23,581 bases of DNA from Halanaerobiales bacterium (GCA_023128035.1 JAGMES010000065.1:1-23581), one strand, 5' to 3'. Shown: positions 15,840-23,087, counted from the stretch's first letter. Numbers and translations are program-made. The notes: generated by a model from the letters alone, not told the origin.

Positions 15840-15895
15840 CGAAAGCGTAGGTGGCGAGTAGTTTCACTTTAGATATCCAAAGAGGATTAAGATAG
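15740..15895 (+). ncRNA. Predicted omega/re RNA of the TnpB element
   Basis: In this family the guide RNA scaffold is the 3' end of tnpB plus the right-end hairpin, and the guide is the first bases beyond the element. Here the scaffold would include the hairpin at 15826-15858 and the guide would start at about 15877 (CCAAAGAGG...). Limits are inferred from family knowledge, not seen. Confidence 0.35.
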
Positions 15896-16019
15896 AGGAA
15901 AAACACATAGTTATTCAGACAAAACTAAAGGAATATAAATTTTGTTTGAATGAAATCACAGATATAAAAGAAACATATTGCCGTTCTGGCACAGCATATA
16001 AAATTAGAATTGATAATAT

Positions 16020-16138
16020 GATTCGACCACAAAAAGTATTTTAGGTACACTCGCATACTATATATAGTGATGAAATCGCCTACTCATCACTATATATAGT
16101 ATGCGAGCCTTTGTGTGGCTACTTTTTGTGGGCTAATC
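16020..16138. mobile_element. 119-bp foldback MITE with 7-bp target duplication
   Basis: The ends read GATTCGACCACAAAAAGTA and, inverted, GATTAGCCCACAAAAAGTA. Inside, a perfect 24-bp palindrome arm (16050-16073 with 16084-16107) closes a 10-base loop. ATAATAT occurs directly on both sides (16013-16019 and 16139-16145). Deleting the element and one copy of ATAATAT restores the frame of the host pseudogene (IRIDNIIFAFYF). It encodes nothing. A second copy starts at 23520. Confidence 0.85.
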
Positions 16139-16251
16139 ATAATATTATTTTTGCATTTTATTTTGAGACCCATGATTCTATAGAATTAGAAAATTTTATT
16201 GAAAATTTAGAATCAGAAGTAAATAAACTACAGAAAGAGTTTTCAAAATAA

Positions 16252-16284
16252 AAAACTTCCAGCAAATTAATGACTGGAAGTTTT
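16252..16284. terminator. Bidirectional intrinsic terminator
   Basis: AAAACTTCCAG and CTGGAAGTTTT form an 11-bp stem with an 11-base loop and T runs on both strands. It closes the interrupted membrane gene on the plus strand and the MNT remnant on the minus strand. Confidence 0.8.
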
Positions 16285-16425
16285 ATCATATACCGTTATT
16301 CCGGTATTAAGGATTTCGTAAACAAAAGCTGTAGGATCACTTATATCCAACTTATCCGAAGAATATGGAACAGCTTCAATGAAATTAGTAATAACCTTGT
16401 CAATCATAGATTTGTTTTTATCCAT
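16267..16425 (-). pseudogene. MNT nucleotidyltransferase remnant
   Basis: A 52-residue frame with a good site (AAGGAGG) before ATG 16425. The second half, PYSSDKLDISDPTAFVYEI then LNTGITVYDK, looks like the C-terminal end of MNT-type antitoxins (DP..AF.v...G..VY). The nucleotidyltransferase core with GSxxRG and the metal aspartates is missing, so it appears to be a deletion derivative. Its start overlaps the end of the HEPN fragment. It could still be translated as a short peptide. Confidence 0.5.
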
Positions 16426-16595
16426 TTGAACAGCCTCCTTGTTTTATTGAGCAATTCAGCAGAATAATCATAATCGAAATCTTCCATGAGTTCGAATTCC
16501 TGATCTGGATATCGTGTAGCAATATTAAGTGGATTTAGTTCATGTAATATATTAAGTAAATCTATTGGGATTTCGGAATCTAAATGTGTAAGTTT
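16404..16595 (-). pseudogene. HEPN domain C-terminal remnant
   Basis: The frame reads EIPIDLLNILHELNPLNIAT, RYPDQEFELMEDFDYD and ends with LLNKTRRLFKWIKTNL. This is the typical end of a HEPN protein of the MNT-HEPN toxin family (LNP...TRYPD, then a final helix ending W(I/L)). The upstream two thirds are gone after a stop at 16596-16598. It overlaps the MNT remnant, as in intact pairs. Confidence 0.6.
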
Positions 16596-16598
16596 TCA

Positions 16599-16797
16599 TG
16601 TCAATGTGTTTAATAACTGGTGATAATTTCCTCGACTTATTGTTCTTTTTCCAGTACTTCACGATCGTTTTATGTTTAAAGTTAACGCCGAAAAGAGGCA
16701 TTGTTCCTGAACGGTTTATATGATCCTAAATCGTAACAATTCTTTTTTTATCAAATGAAGGATTATAATTGTTAAAGTTGAAATAATATATTACATA
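16599..16797. other. Unassigned intergenic segment
   Basis: About 200 bases between the decayed HEPN-MNT pair and the intact MNT-HEPN pair. A minus-strand frame includes MPLFGVNFKHKTIVKYWKKN, which looks protein-like, but has no start and stops nearby; it may be further debris. No promoter is certain. Confidence 0.35.
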
Positions 16798-16818
16798 TTG
16801 GTCAAAGGAGGGGATATT

Positions 16819-17154
16819 GTGACTATTCAAGAATTTATCAACTTCGTTTTAGAAAAAATCATCTCTTTCTATCATCCTGAAAAAGTATATCTATTTGGCT
16901 CTCAAGCAAGGGGAGATGCTACTAAAGATAGTGACATAGATTTTTTAATTGTTAATAATTCTACCGTACCAAAACGTCAAAGAGCACTAAAATTCAGAAA
17001 AACACTTCGTGGTAATTACATGTATCCTGTTGATATTTTGATTTATACTCCAACAGAATTTCAAACCGAGCAGGAAATTAAAGGTACAATTGCTTATCAT
17101 GCTACAAAGGAGGGAACTTTAATTTATGGATCTCAAACTTCAAAAAGTAACTAA
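16819..17154 (+). CDS. MNT-domain nucleotidyltransferase antitoxin
   Basis: A 111-residue minimal nucleotidyltransferase. The core motif GSQARGDATKDSDID (residues 27-41) supplies Gly-Ser and Asp39/Asp41, and PVDILIY supplies the third aspartate, Asp72, so the metal site is complete. In MNT-HEPN pairs of the MntA/HepT type the MNT protein silences its HEPN partner by adding AMP to it. The GTG at 16819 has AAAGGAGGGG 5 bases upstream; a TTG seven codons earlier would include that site in the gene. The HEPN gene overlaps its end by 29 bases, so the pair is coupled. Confidence 0.85.
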   Translation: MTIQEFINFVLEKIISFYHPEKVYLFGSQARGDATKDSDIDFLIVNNSTVPKRQRALKFRKTLRGNYMYPVDILIYTPTEFQTEQEIKGTIAYHATKEGTLIYGSQTSKSN

Positions 17155-17503
17155 TGAGTGGTTTCATTTTGCCGAAAATGACTTAAAGGCAGTGGTCAAA
17201 TTATCAAATGATTTCAATGCGATTACATGCTTCCATTGTCAACAATCTGCTGAGAAATATATTAAGGGGTTGCTACTTTATCTTCAAATTAATTTTAAAA
17301 AATCTCATGACCTATACTATCTTATGGAGTTATTAGATTATGAAATACCTGATCAAATTTTTGAAACCGCTGATTATTTGAATGAATACGCAGTTGAAAC
17401 TAGATATCCAGGGGATTATGAAGAGATAACAAATGATGAAGCTACACAAGCTATAAACTATGCTAAGCTCATTAAAAAGTTCATCATAGATTTAGCAAAC
17501 TAA
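17126..17503 (+). CDS. HEPN-domain protein (putative toxin)
   Basis: A 125-residue helical HEPN protein: NEWFHFAENDLKA, CFHCQQSAEKYIKGLLL, KSHDLYYLMELL and the late motif ETRYPGDYEE are the standard landmarks of the PF05168 type. The RX4-6H ribonuclease motif of active HEPN toxins is not obvious: the late Arg in TRYPG has no His 4-6 residues after it, so nuclease activity is uncertain. AAGGAGGG lies upstream of ATG within the MNT gene. The gene is followed by a strong terminator. It is probably the partner, and AMP-acceptor, of the MNT protein. Confidence 0.85.
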   Translation: MDLKLQKVTNEWFHFAENDLKAVVKLSNDFNAITCFHCQQSAEKYIKGLLLYLQINFKKSHDLYYLMELLDYEIPDQIFETADYLNEYAVETRYPGDYEEITNDEATQAINYAKLIKKFIIDLAN

Positions 17504-17533
17504 AACGACTTTTCCCCAGAATCGTAAAATATT

Positions 17534-17576
17534 AAACCACTATTCATGTTTTAATAACATCCATAGTGGTTTTTTT
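17534..17576 (+). terminator. Intrinsic terminator of the MNT-HEPN operon
   Basis: AAACCACTAT pairs with ATAGTGGTTT, with an inner ATGTT/AACAT stem, followed by a T run. Confidence 0.85.
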
Positions 17577-17904
17577 ACATTTAATTTACCAAATGCTAAT
17601 ACATTTAATAAACTACCTTGTGTTTCTGTTCATGATTTTTTTGAACTACAGCCAAATTATATCAAAAACTTATACTAGTATTACTCAAAATGCAAGAACT
17701 TAGTAGTATTAAGCGAATGCATTTGCAAATCAAAATCCGTTTTGCTAAATTATCCATATCAATTGCATTAATTCTAATTTACTTACATGTTTATCCTCTT
17801 TTTTAACCAAAAAACCACCATTACATGGTGGTTAAATAGTATCAAGGCTAGCGAATTATAATCTAAAATCATTTTAACTATCCTGATATTTTTGATTTTT
17901 TCAA
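17577..17904. other. AT-rich spacer without a gene
   Basis: No frame with a start, ribosome site and convincing composition is visible on either strand. The only structure is the minus-strand terminator at 17809-17833. Short protein-like stretches are too brief to assign. Confidence 0.5.
17809..17833 (-). terminator. Intrinsic terminator of the lipocalin-like gene
   Basis: On the minus strand AACCACCAT pairs perfectly with ATGGTGGTT around a three-base loop and is followed by T residues, about 70 bases after the stop codon of the lipocalin-like gene. Confidence 0.8.
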
Positions 17905-18108
17905 TCAAACTGCACGCTCCCAAATTAAATGAACTGTTTGTTGCTTTCCATTCACTAAAAATGGGTCTGTACTTATATCCAACTCATCACCAGTGAACTT
18001 ATAATAACGTTCCTGACTTTCACCAAATGGATAGTATTTTTCTCCTTCTAAAGATCTTACTTCAAAGGATTTTAACTTTCGAGTACTAATAAAAAGTTTA
18101 TTTAACAT
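17905..18108 (-). pseudogene. Lipocalin-like protein with internal deletion
   Basis: A 67-residue frame with AAAGGAT before its ATG. Residues about 12-30 (LKSFEVRSLEGEKYYPFGES) resemble the first strands of lipocalin-like (PF13924-type) domains, which read W.L.SFE.R..DG...YP.G. The rest (ERYYKFTGDELDISTDPF, then TVHLIWERA) resembles the last strands of the same domain, which end (L/V).WERV. The middle, about 70-90 residues in full proteins, is absent while the frame is kept. I read this as an in-frame deletion; a naturally short protein is possible. It has its own terminator. Confidence 0.5.
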
Positions 18109-18436
18109 TTTTTATCCTTTTTGATTTGAATATTTTATTTGTACTTCCTTATTACATATTCTACAAAGGATCTAGAAAACCTTTTTATTATTACAATAAA
18201 TTTAATTACTAGTATAAGTTACAATTAATATAATATATTCTGAACTGTTGCTCCAAAATAAGGCATACTTACTTGTAAATTATCCAACTCAAAATTATTA
18301 CTCCCTATTACATTCCCCTTAATTATATTTCTACCACTATGCCATCAAGAGCAAACTTGAAATTAACATCATGATGCTTTTGTTTTAGTTCTTTAAAATA
18401 GTCCCATTCAAATCTATTATTTTTATTTCTTCTATA
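18109..18436. other. Debris region before the TPR fragment
   Basis: No complete gene. Minus-strand frames near 18323-18430 (ending FALDGIVVEI) and 18222-18318 (ending GATVQNILY) look protein-like but lack starts and are not recognised. This is consistent with degraded genes next to the truncated TPR sequence. Confidence 0.4.
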
Positions 18437-18739
18437 TATGAAGAAGCGTTAGAGAATCAAGAGAAAGCGACAGAGATATGGGAAGAAGAATTAGGAGAAA
18501 AGCATCCATGTTTAGCGACTTCGTATAATAATTTATCGATGATATATTTGGCTATGGAAAGATTAGAAGAAACATTAAAATATCAACAGAAATCATTTAA
18601 TATACTAAAAGAAAAATTTTCAGAAGATCATCCTAATTTAATAACAGCAAGAAAAAATCTAGCCTATATAATTTATTTAATCCAAAACAGCAAAACCCCT
18701 GAAAAAATCATGCAGCCCACACCCAACTCCAAAAAATGA
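18437..18739 (+). pseudogene. 5'-truncated TPR (kinesin light chain-like) protein
   Basis: The frame holds two tetratricopeptide units of the TPR_12 type: YEEALENQEKATEIWEEE followed by GEKHPCLATSYNNLSMIYL, then RLEETLKYQQKSFNILKE followed by DHPNLITARKNLAYIIYL. The G..HP..A.....NLA pattern is diagnostic. There is no start or ribosome site at the head, and the first repeat begins abruptly after unrelated sequence, so the N-terminus is lost. Full proteins of this type carry 5-12 repeats, often fused to an NTPase or protease domain in defence or signalling proteins. A strong terminator overlaps the stop. Confidence 0.7.
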
Positions 18740-18762
18740 CTTCAATACTGAAGTCATTTTTT
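18734..18762 (+). terminator. Intrinsic terminator after the TPR fragment
   Basis: AAATGACTTCA and TGAAGTCATTT with a four-base loop, followed by T residues. It isolates the accessory block from mutM. Confidence 0.9.
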
Positions 18763-18837
18763 CATCCCGTCTTTTAAAACTCCCCCAATTATGTTAAACT
18801 AATAATGTGGCAAAAACGAAAATGGAGGACTAAATAT

Positions 18838-19662
18838 ATGCCTGAATTACCAGAAGTAGAAACTATCGTTCGTTCCTTACGACCAATGATTACAGGCAAA
18901 GAGATTGTCGATGTAGAAATCGGGTATTCTCCCATTATTGGATATCCAGATGCTGAAACTTTTGCGGCTGAACTACTTGGTCGAAAGATAGAAAGTGTCA
19001 GACGAAGAGGAAAATATATAGTTTTGGAAGTAACTGGTGATGATCTTCTTCTTACCCATCTTCGTATGTCTGGACGCTTGATCTATGTCTCTAAAGATGT
19101 AGAAGTAGAAAAACATACTCATGTTATTATTTCTTTTAACGATAATCATCAACTGCGTTTTGTGGAAGTTCGCAAATTTGGACGAATGTTTTTGATTTCT
19201 AAAGATAATCCAGAAAAAGCGGGAGGGTTTGCAACGCTTGGCCCAGAACCTTTAGAGATCACGTTAGAAGATTTTATATTAAGATTAGAAGGAAAAAAAG
19301 GAAAGATCAAACCATTGATCTTAAAGCAAGAGTTCCTTGCAGGCATAGGTAATATTTATGCAGATGAAGCGCTTTTTTTAAGTAAGATTCATCCTGAACG
19401 GATAGTTGATACATTAACCCATGAGGAAAAGGTACTTCTTTTTCAGGCGATTCAAGAAGTATTGACGATTGGGATTAATAATAGAGGTACTTCCAAGAGA
19501 GATTATGTAGATGCTTTTGGCAAAAAAGGTAGTAATCAGAATCAATTGAAGGTATATGGGCGAGAAGGAGAGAAATGTAAAGTTTGTGGGTCTGAAATTA
19601 AAAGAATTAAGGTTGGGGGCAGAAGTAGTCATTATTGTCCTAAATGTCAACGAGTGATGTAG
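18838..19662 (+). CDS. mutM: Formamidopyrimidine-DNA glycosylase
   Basis: MutM (Fpg) removes 8-oxoguanine and formamidopyrimidines and nicks the abasic site. The 274-residue protein starts MPELPEVETIV, with Pro2 as the catalytic nucleophile after Met removal and Glu3 beside it. The lysine of the RRRGKYI hairpin, the helix-two-turn-helix region (FLAGIGNIYADEALF) and the zinc finger C247, C250, C267, C270 are all present. The start at 18838 is fixed by Pro2 and by TGGAGGA upstream; an earlier in-frame ATG would hide the nucleophile. First gene of the mutM-ABC-F-ytaF-coaE-mgsA run. Confidence 0.97.
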   Translation: MPELPEVETIVRSLRPMITGKEIVDVEIGYSPIIGYPDAETFAAELLGRKIESVRRRGKYIVLEVTGDDLLLTHLRMSGRLIYVSKDVEVEKHTHVIISFNDNHQLRFVEVRKFGRMFLISKDNPEKAGGFATLGPEPLEITLEDFILRLEGKKGKIKPLILKQEFLAGIGNIYADEALFLSKIHPERIVDTLTHEEKVLLFQAIQEVLTIGINNRGTSKRDYVDAFGKKGSNQNQLKVYGREGEKCKVCGSEIKRIKVGGRSSHYCPKCQRVM

Positions 19663-19686
19663 TTGAGGTGGAAGGAAGTGATTTAA

Positions 19687-21579
19687 TTGGCGTTAATTCA
19701 AATGCGTGATGCTTATAAAGCTTTTATCGATCAGGAAGTGTTAACAGGTGTAACCTTTCAGATACATCCCAAGGAACGAGTTGCTCTGATTGGTCCAAAT
19801 GGAGCAGGAAAAAGTACTATTTTAAAAATTATTATGGGAATGGAAGATTTAGATGAAGGGGAATTCACAAAAAGTGGCCAGGCTACTTTAGGTTATCTTC
19901 CTCAAGATTTTGATTGGGATTGTGATGTTACTTTATATGCGGGTATGTTGGAAGTATTCCAGAGCATTCTCGCTATTAGTGATAGGTTGAGAAAATTAGA
20001 AGCAGAGATGGGGAAAGTTGAAGTACTGGAAAATGAAATACTTTATACAAAAGTAATGGCTGAATATTCTAAGATGCTGGAACGTTATGAATCTATGGAT
20101 GGCTATTCTATAGAAAGTCGGATTAAAGGTGTATTGAAAGGGCTTGGTTTTAATGAAAAAGATTTTCAACTAAAGATAAATCAGTTAAGTGGTGGACAAA
20201 AGACAAGAGCAGGACTTGCTAGACTTCTTTTGACTACTCCTCATCTTTTACTGTTAGATGAGCCAACTAATCATCTGGACTTAAATGCTAGAGAATGGTT
20301 AGAAGGTTTCTTAAAAGATTATTCAGGTTCAGTATTGATTATCTCTCATGACCGATATTTTCTAGATCAGATAGTAAATCGGGTTATGGAATTACGTTAT
20401 GGTGATTTGGAACATTATCCTGGCAATTATTCATTTTATATTAAAGAACGACAGCGACGTTTATTAGAGTGGCAAAGAGAATATGATAAGCAACAGGAAA
20501 AGATCGCCACTACTGAAGAATTTATCAGACGAAATATTGAAGGTGTTAATACTAAGCAGGCTCAAGGACGTAGAAAGCGTCTAGAACGGCTGGAGAGAAT
20601 CAAAAAACCACCAGTTGATTTAAACATACCTAAAATTCATTTTACCTCCAAGAAGCGAAGTGGGAATGATGTACTGAAAATTGCTGAACTAAGCAAAAGA
20701 TATCCAGGATTGACCTTATTTGAAAATGTCAATCTTAATCTTTATCGTGGAGATAAAATAGGTATTGTAGGTCCAAATGGGGCCGGGAAAACTACTTTTC
20801 TAAAGGTAATCTTAGGTCAACTAGATTCAGATGATGGTCAGGTTGTAGAGGGTGCAGGAGTTCAAATCACATATTATTCTCAGGAGCATGATAGTTTGGC
20901 TAATGATGAACTTTTACTTAATTATTTTAGATATAAATATCGTCTTACTGAACAGGAAGGAAGAGATTTATTAGCAAAATTTCTCTTTATTGGTGATGAT
21001 GTTTTTAAAGAGATTGGAAATTTAAGTGGTGGAGAGCGAAGCAGATTGGTAATAGCTGAACTTTCATTAGAAAAAGGAAATCTGATGATTTTAGATGAAC
21101 CGACAAATCACTTAGATATTACAGCGACCGAAGTACTAGAAGAAGCTTTAAAAGATTTTAATGGGACAATCCTAATGGTTTCTCATGACAGATTTTTTGT
21201 TGAGAGGATTGCTAATAAAATCTGGGAGATAGATAAAGGCAAGGTTAAGGAATACTACGGAACTTATTCTAAATATAAACGCAAAAAAGAAGAAGAGGTT
21301 AAAATTATTGAAGAAAAGAAAGTCTCTGGTGTAAAAAAGGATTTTCTTAAAAAACAGAAAGAAAGAAATGAAGAACAGATACTTCAACGTAAAATCGAAG
21401 AAGTAGAGAGTGAGATTCACACTCTCGAAATTAAGAGAGATATTTTGGCTGACGAATTGGCTGATCCAACCCTTTATCAGCGTTCAGAAATTGATTTTCT
21501 TAAAAAGAATGAAGAATATCAAAATATTTGTAAACGTCTAGAGGAACTTTATCAGAGCTGGGAAACTATGGTCTCCTGA
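19687..21579 (+). CDS. ABC-F family ATPase (YdiF-like)
   Basis: A 630-residue soluble tandem ATPase of the ABC-F group, which acts on ribosomes rather than in transport. NBD1: GPNGAGKST (36-44), LSGGQKTR, LLLLDEPTNHLD. A charged linker with paired helices follows (RQRRLLEWQREYDKQQEK). NBD2: GPNGAGKTT (362-370), LSGGERSR, LMILDEPTNHLD. A basic coiled-coil tail occupies about residues 540-630 (KKKEEEVKIIEEKK onward). Both sites look catalytically complete. TTG start at 19687 has GGAAGTGA 5 bases upstream. A housekeeping translation factor is more likely than an antibiotic-resistance protein, given its position between mutM and ytaF. Confidence 0.93.
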   Translation: MALIQMRDAYKAFIDQEVLTGVTFQIHPKERVALIGPNGAGKSTILKIIMGMEDLDEGEFTKSGQATLGYLPQDFDWDCDVTLYAGMLEVFQSILAISDRLRKLEAEMGKVEVLENEILYTKVMAEYSKMLERYESMDGYSIESRIKGVLKGLGFNEKDFQLKINQLSGGQKTRAGLARLLLTTPHLLLLDEPTNHLDLNAREWLEGFLKDYSGSVLIISHDRYFLDQIVNRVMELRYGDLEHYPGNYSFYIKERQRRLLEWQREYDKQQEKIATTEEFIRRNIEGVNTKQAQGRRKRLERLERIKKPPVDLNIPKIHFTSKKRSGNDVLKIAELSKRYPGLTLFENVNLNLYRGDKIGIVGPNGAGKTTFLKVILGQLDSDDGQVVEGAGVQITYYSQEHDSLANDELLLNYFRYKYRLTEQEGRDLLAKFLFIGDDVFKEIGNLSGGERSRLVIAELSLEKGNLMILDEPTNHLDITATEVLEEALKDFNGTILMVSHDRFFVERIANKIWEIDKGKVKEYYGTYSKYKRKKEEEVKIIEEKKVSGVKKDFLKKQKERNEEQILQRKIEEVESEIHTLEIKRDILADELADPTLYQRSEIDFLKKNEEYQNICKRLEELYQSWETMVS

Positions 21580-21650
21580 TATAGACAGACACCAAACCTA
21601 TCCCCTTAGAATACCATGAAATGTGGTTGACTACAGAAAGGGGGAAGGTA

Positions 21651-22325
21651 ATGGATTTATTATACATATTATTTCTGGCTATAGCAATCAGTCTTGATGG
21701 TTTTTTTGTAGGTGTTACCTATGGAATTCGTAAAATTAGAGTATCTCTATTACCACTTTGTATAATAAGTATTACGTCTAGTTTGGTGATTATGGCTGCT
21801 ATGACTGTAGGAAGCACCTTCCTTAAACTTATTTCACCTATGATTGCACAGATTGTGGGAGCATCAATTTTAATTGGAGTAGGGATAATGGTTTTGTATG
21901 AAACCTATAAATCCCTTAAGATTCAGAAGGATATTGAAGAAGGCTATGAGATAATTTATGCTAAAACGAAAGAAGAAAAGGAACCTCGTCAATGGATTTC
22001 CTGGGAGATAAAAACTTTAGGAATTATTATCACCATTTTAAGAGAGCCTACAGAAGCAGATTTTGATGCCTCTGGGTCAATTAGCAATTATGAAGCGATT
22101 TTTTTGGGGCTTGCTCTGGCTTTAGATGCTTTAGGTGCAGGGTTTGGAGCAGCTTTGACAGGTTATAACCCGATTTTGATTCCGATGTCTGTAGGTTTAA
22201 CTAAATTTATCTTTTTATATGCTGGAAATTTTTTTGGAGCTCAGTTTAAACACCATCTCAATAGCAAGACTGCGTATTTACCAGGAATAATTTTATTGTT
22301 ACTTGGAGTATTTAAATTATTTTAA
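21651..22325 (+). CDS. ytaF: YtaF-type sporulation membrane protein
   Basis: A 224-residue polytopic protein of the YtaF/MntP superfamily with two repeats. The signatures are AIAISLDGFFVGVTYGIRKI near the N-terminus and LGLALALDALGAGFGAALTG in the second half, each with the family's acidic residue in a helix, plus a hydrophilic middle of about 50 residues. MntP relatives export Mn2+; YtaF itself is known as a sporulation-associated protein without assigned transport activity. AAAGGGGGAAGG precedes ATG 21651; an in-frame ATG ten codons earlier lacks such a site. In Bacillus it is also next to coaE and mutM. Confidence 0.88.
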   Translation: MDLLYILFLAIAISLDGFFVGVTYGIRKIRVSLLPLCIISITSSLVIMAAMTVGSTFLKLISPMIAQIVGASILIGVGIMVLYETYKSLKIQKDIEEGYEIIYAKTKEEKEPRQWISWEIKTLGIIITILREPTEADFDASGSISNYEAIFLGLALALDALGAGFGAALTGYNPILIPMSVGLTKFIFLYAGNFFGAQFKHHLNSKTAYLPGIILLLLGVFKLF

Positions 22326-22430
22326 CGACATTTCAGAAGGAAGTTCCCCTTCTCTATAGATGGGGGTGTTAACACTTGTGTAAGTTTAAAACTTCAGTGG
22401 GAGTATAATTTTCCTTCTGAAGTCGTTAAA
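22321..22430. repeat. Structured inverted-repeat element between ytaF and coaE
   Basis: TTTAACGACATTTCAGAAGGAA (22321-22342, with a two-base bulge) pairs with 22411-22430 over about 20 bp. The 68-base loop contains further short complementary pairs (CCCC with GGGG, AACAC with GTGT, AGTTT with AAACT). No T run follows. It may be a structured RNA in the operon mRNA or a small foldback element. Its left arm overlaps the ytaF stop codon. Confidence 0.6.
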
Positions 22431-22478
22431 CTTAAGAAATAATAACGTAGTTTTTATTTCGACTTTGAGGAGGCAAAA

Positions 22479-23087
22479 ATGATGTTCCGGATTGGGTTGA
22501 CTGGTGGAATAGCTAGTGGTAAAAGTACAGTTGCTAATTTACTGAAAAATATGGGAATTCCAGTGATCAATCTGGATTTGATTAGTCGTCAGATTTTGAT
22601 GAAGGGAACTCCCGGTTATCGGGAGGTTATCAATGTTTTTGGACAGACTATTCTTACATCGATTGGTGAGATTAACCGAAAAGAGTTGGGAAAAATTATT
22701 TTTAATAGTCCCCAAAAAAGAAAGAAATTGGAATCTATCACGCATCCTTTGATTTTAGCAAAAATGGAAGAGGATATAAAAAAAATAGAGGATAGCGGTG
22801 AAGAGGTTGTCGTAGTTGAAGTTCCGCTTTTAATCGAAGTAGGGATGGTTGATCAGTTTGATCAAATTTGGTTGGTCTATGTAGATAAAACTACCCAACT
22901 AAAACGCTTAAAAAAGAGAGATGATCTTAATGAAGAAGAAGCAATTGCTAGAGTTAAGGCACAGATGTCCCTTGATGAAAAAAAAGCTTTTGCAGACAGT
23001 TTGATCATTAATACAGGAGAAGTTGAAGAGTTACAAGAACAAATAGAAAAAATTTGGAGGGATATTAAATGCCAAGAATTGCTTTAA
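22479..23087 (+). CDS. coaE: Dephospho-CoA kinase
   Basis: CoaE phosphorylates the ribose 3'-hydroxyl of dephospho-CoA, the last step of CoA synthesis. The 202-residue protein has the P-loop GGIASGKST (residues 9-17), the substrate region [10 protein letters not shown] and ITHPLI, the [11 protein letters not shown] strand and the lid residues KRLKKRD. GAGGAGG lies upstream of ATG 22479; the next codon is also ATG and could be the start. It overlaps mgsA by 19 bases. Confidence 0.96.
   Translation: MMFRIGLTGGIASGKSTVANLLKNMGIPVINLDLISRQILMKGTPGYREVINVFGQTILTSIGEINRKELGKIIFNSPQKRKKLESITHPLILAKMEEDIKKIEDSGEEVVVVEVPLLIEVGMVDQFDQIWLVYVDKTTQLKRLKKRDDLNEEEAIARVKAQMSLDEKKAFADSLIINTGEVEELQEQIEKIWRDIKCQELL

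Larger units (their letters stand above)
14443..15876 (+). mobile_element. IS200/IS605-type TnpB-only element
   Basis: The element carries one gene, tnpB, and no tnpA, so it would need a TnpA in trans to move. The left end holds a hairpin (CTCCCTCC/GGGGGGAG, 14460-14491) and the right end a similar one (15826-15858) that contains the tnpB stop codon. No terminal repeat or target duplication is seen, as usual for this family. The proposed boundaries come from the interrupted gene: the left flank ends TTTAT, a plausible TnpB target-adjacent motif, and the right flank begins CCAAAG, which restores a continuous codon phase. Boundaries could be off by a few bases. Confidence 0.75.
14275..16251 (+). 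pseudogene. Small membrane protein gene split by a TnpB element and a MITE
   Basis: The gene starts TTG 14275 with AAAGGAGCAG upstream and survives in three pieces: 14275-14442, 15877-16019 and 16146-16251. Joined, they read in one frame as about 138 codons: a basic N-terminus (MDKKEIKRNEVFLF), a TAA stop at 14320-14322, two membrane helices (SSIVYIWASVFFVFF and LLFLIIDIPFTLLMF), then a soluble beta-rich part (PKRIKIEEKHIVIQ, IRIDNIIFAFYFE) and a coiled C-terminal helix (LENFIENLESEVNKLQKEF). The layout is like membrane proteins with a PH-like domain. The reading frame matches exactly across both insertions, so both elements are younger than the gene. Family not recognised. Confidence 0.75.

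Noticed and set aside
16599..16760. Minus-strand protein-like frame (MPLFGVNF...)
   Set aside because: No start context and no family recognised; it may be debris, and is recorded only as unassigned sequence.
9705..18840. Integrative element with attachment sites
   Set aside because: No integrase, tRNA target or flanking direct repeats are visible at the limits of the accessory block.
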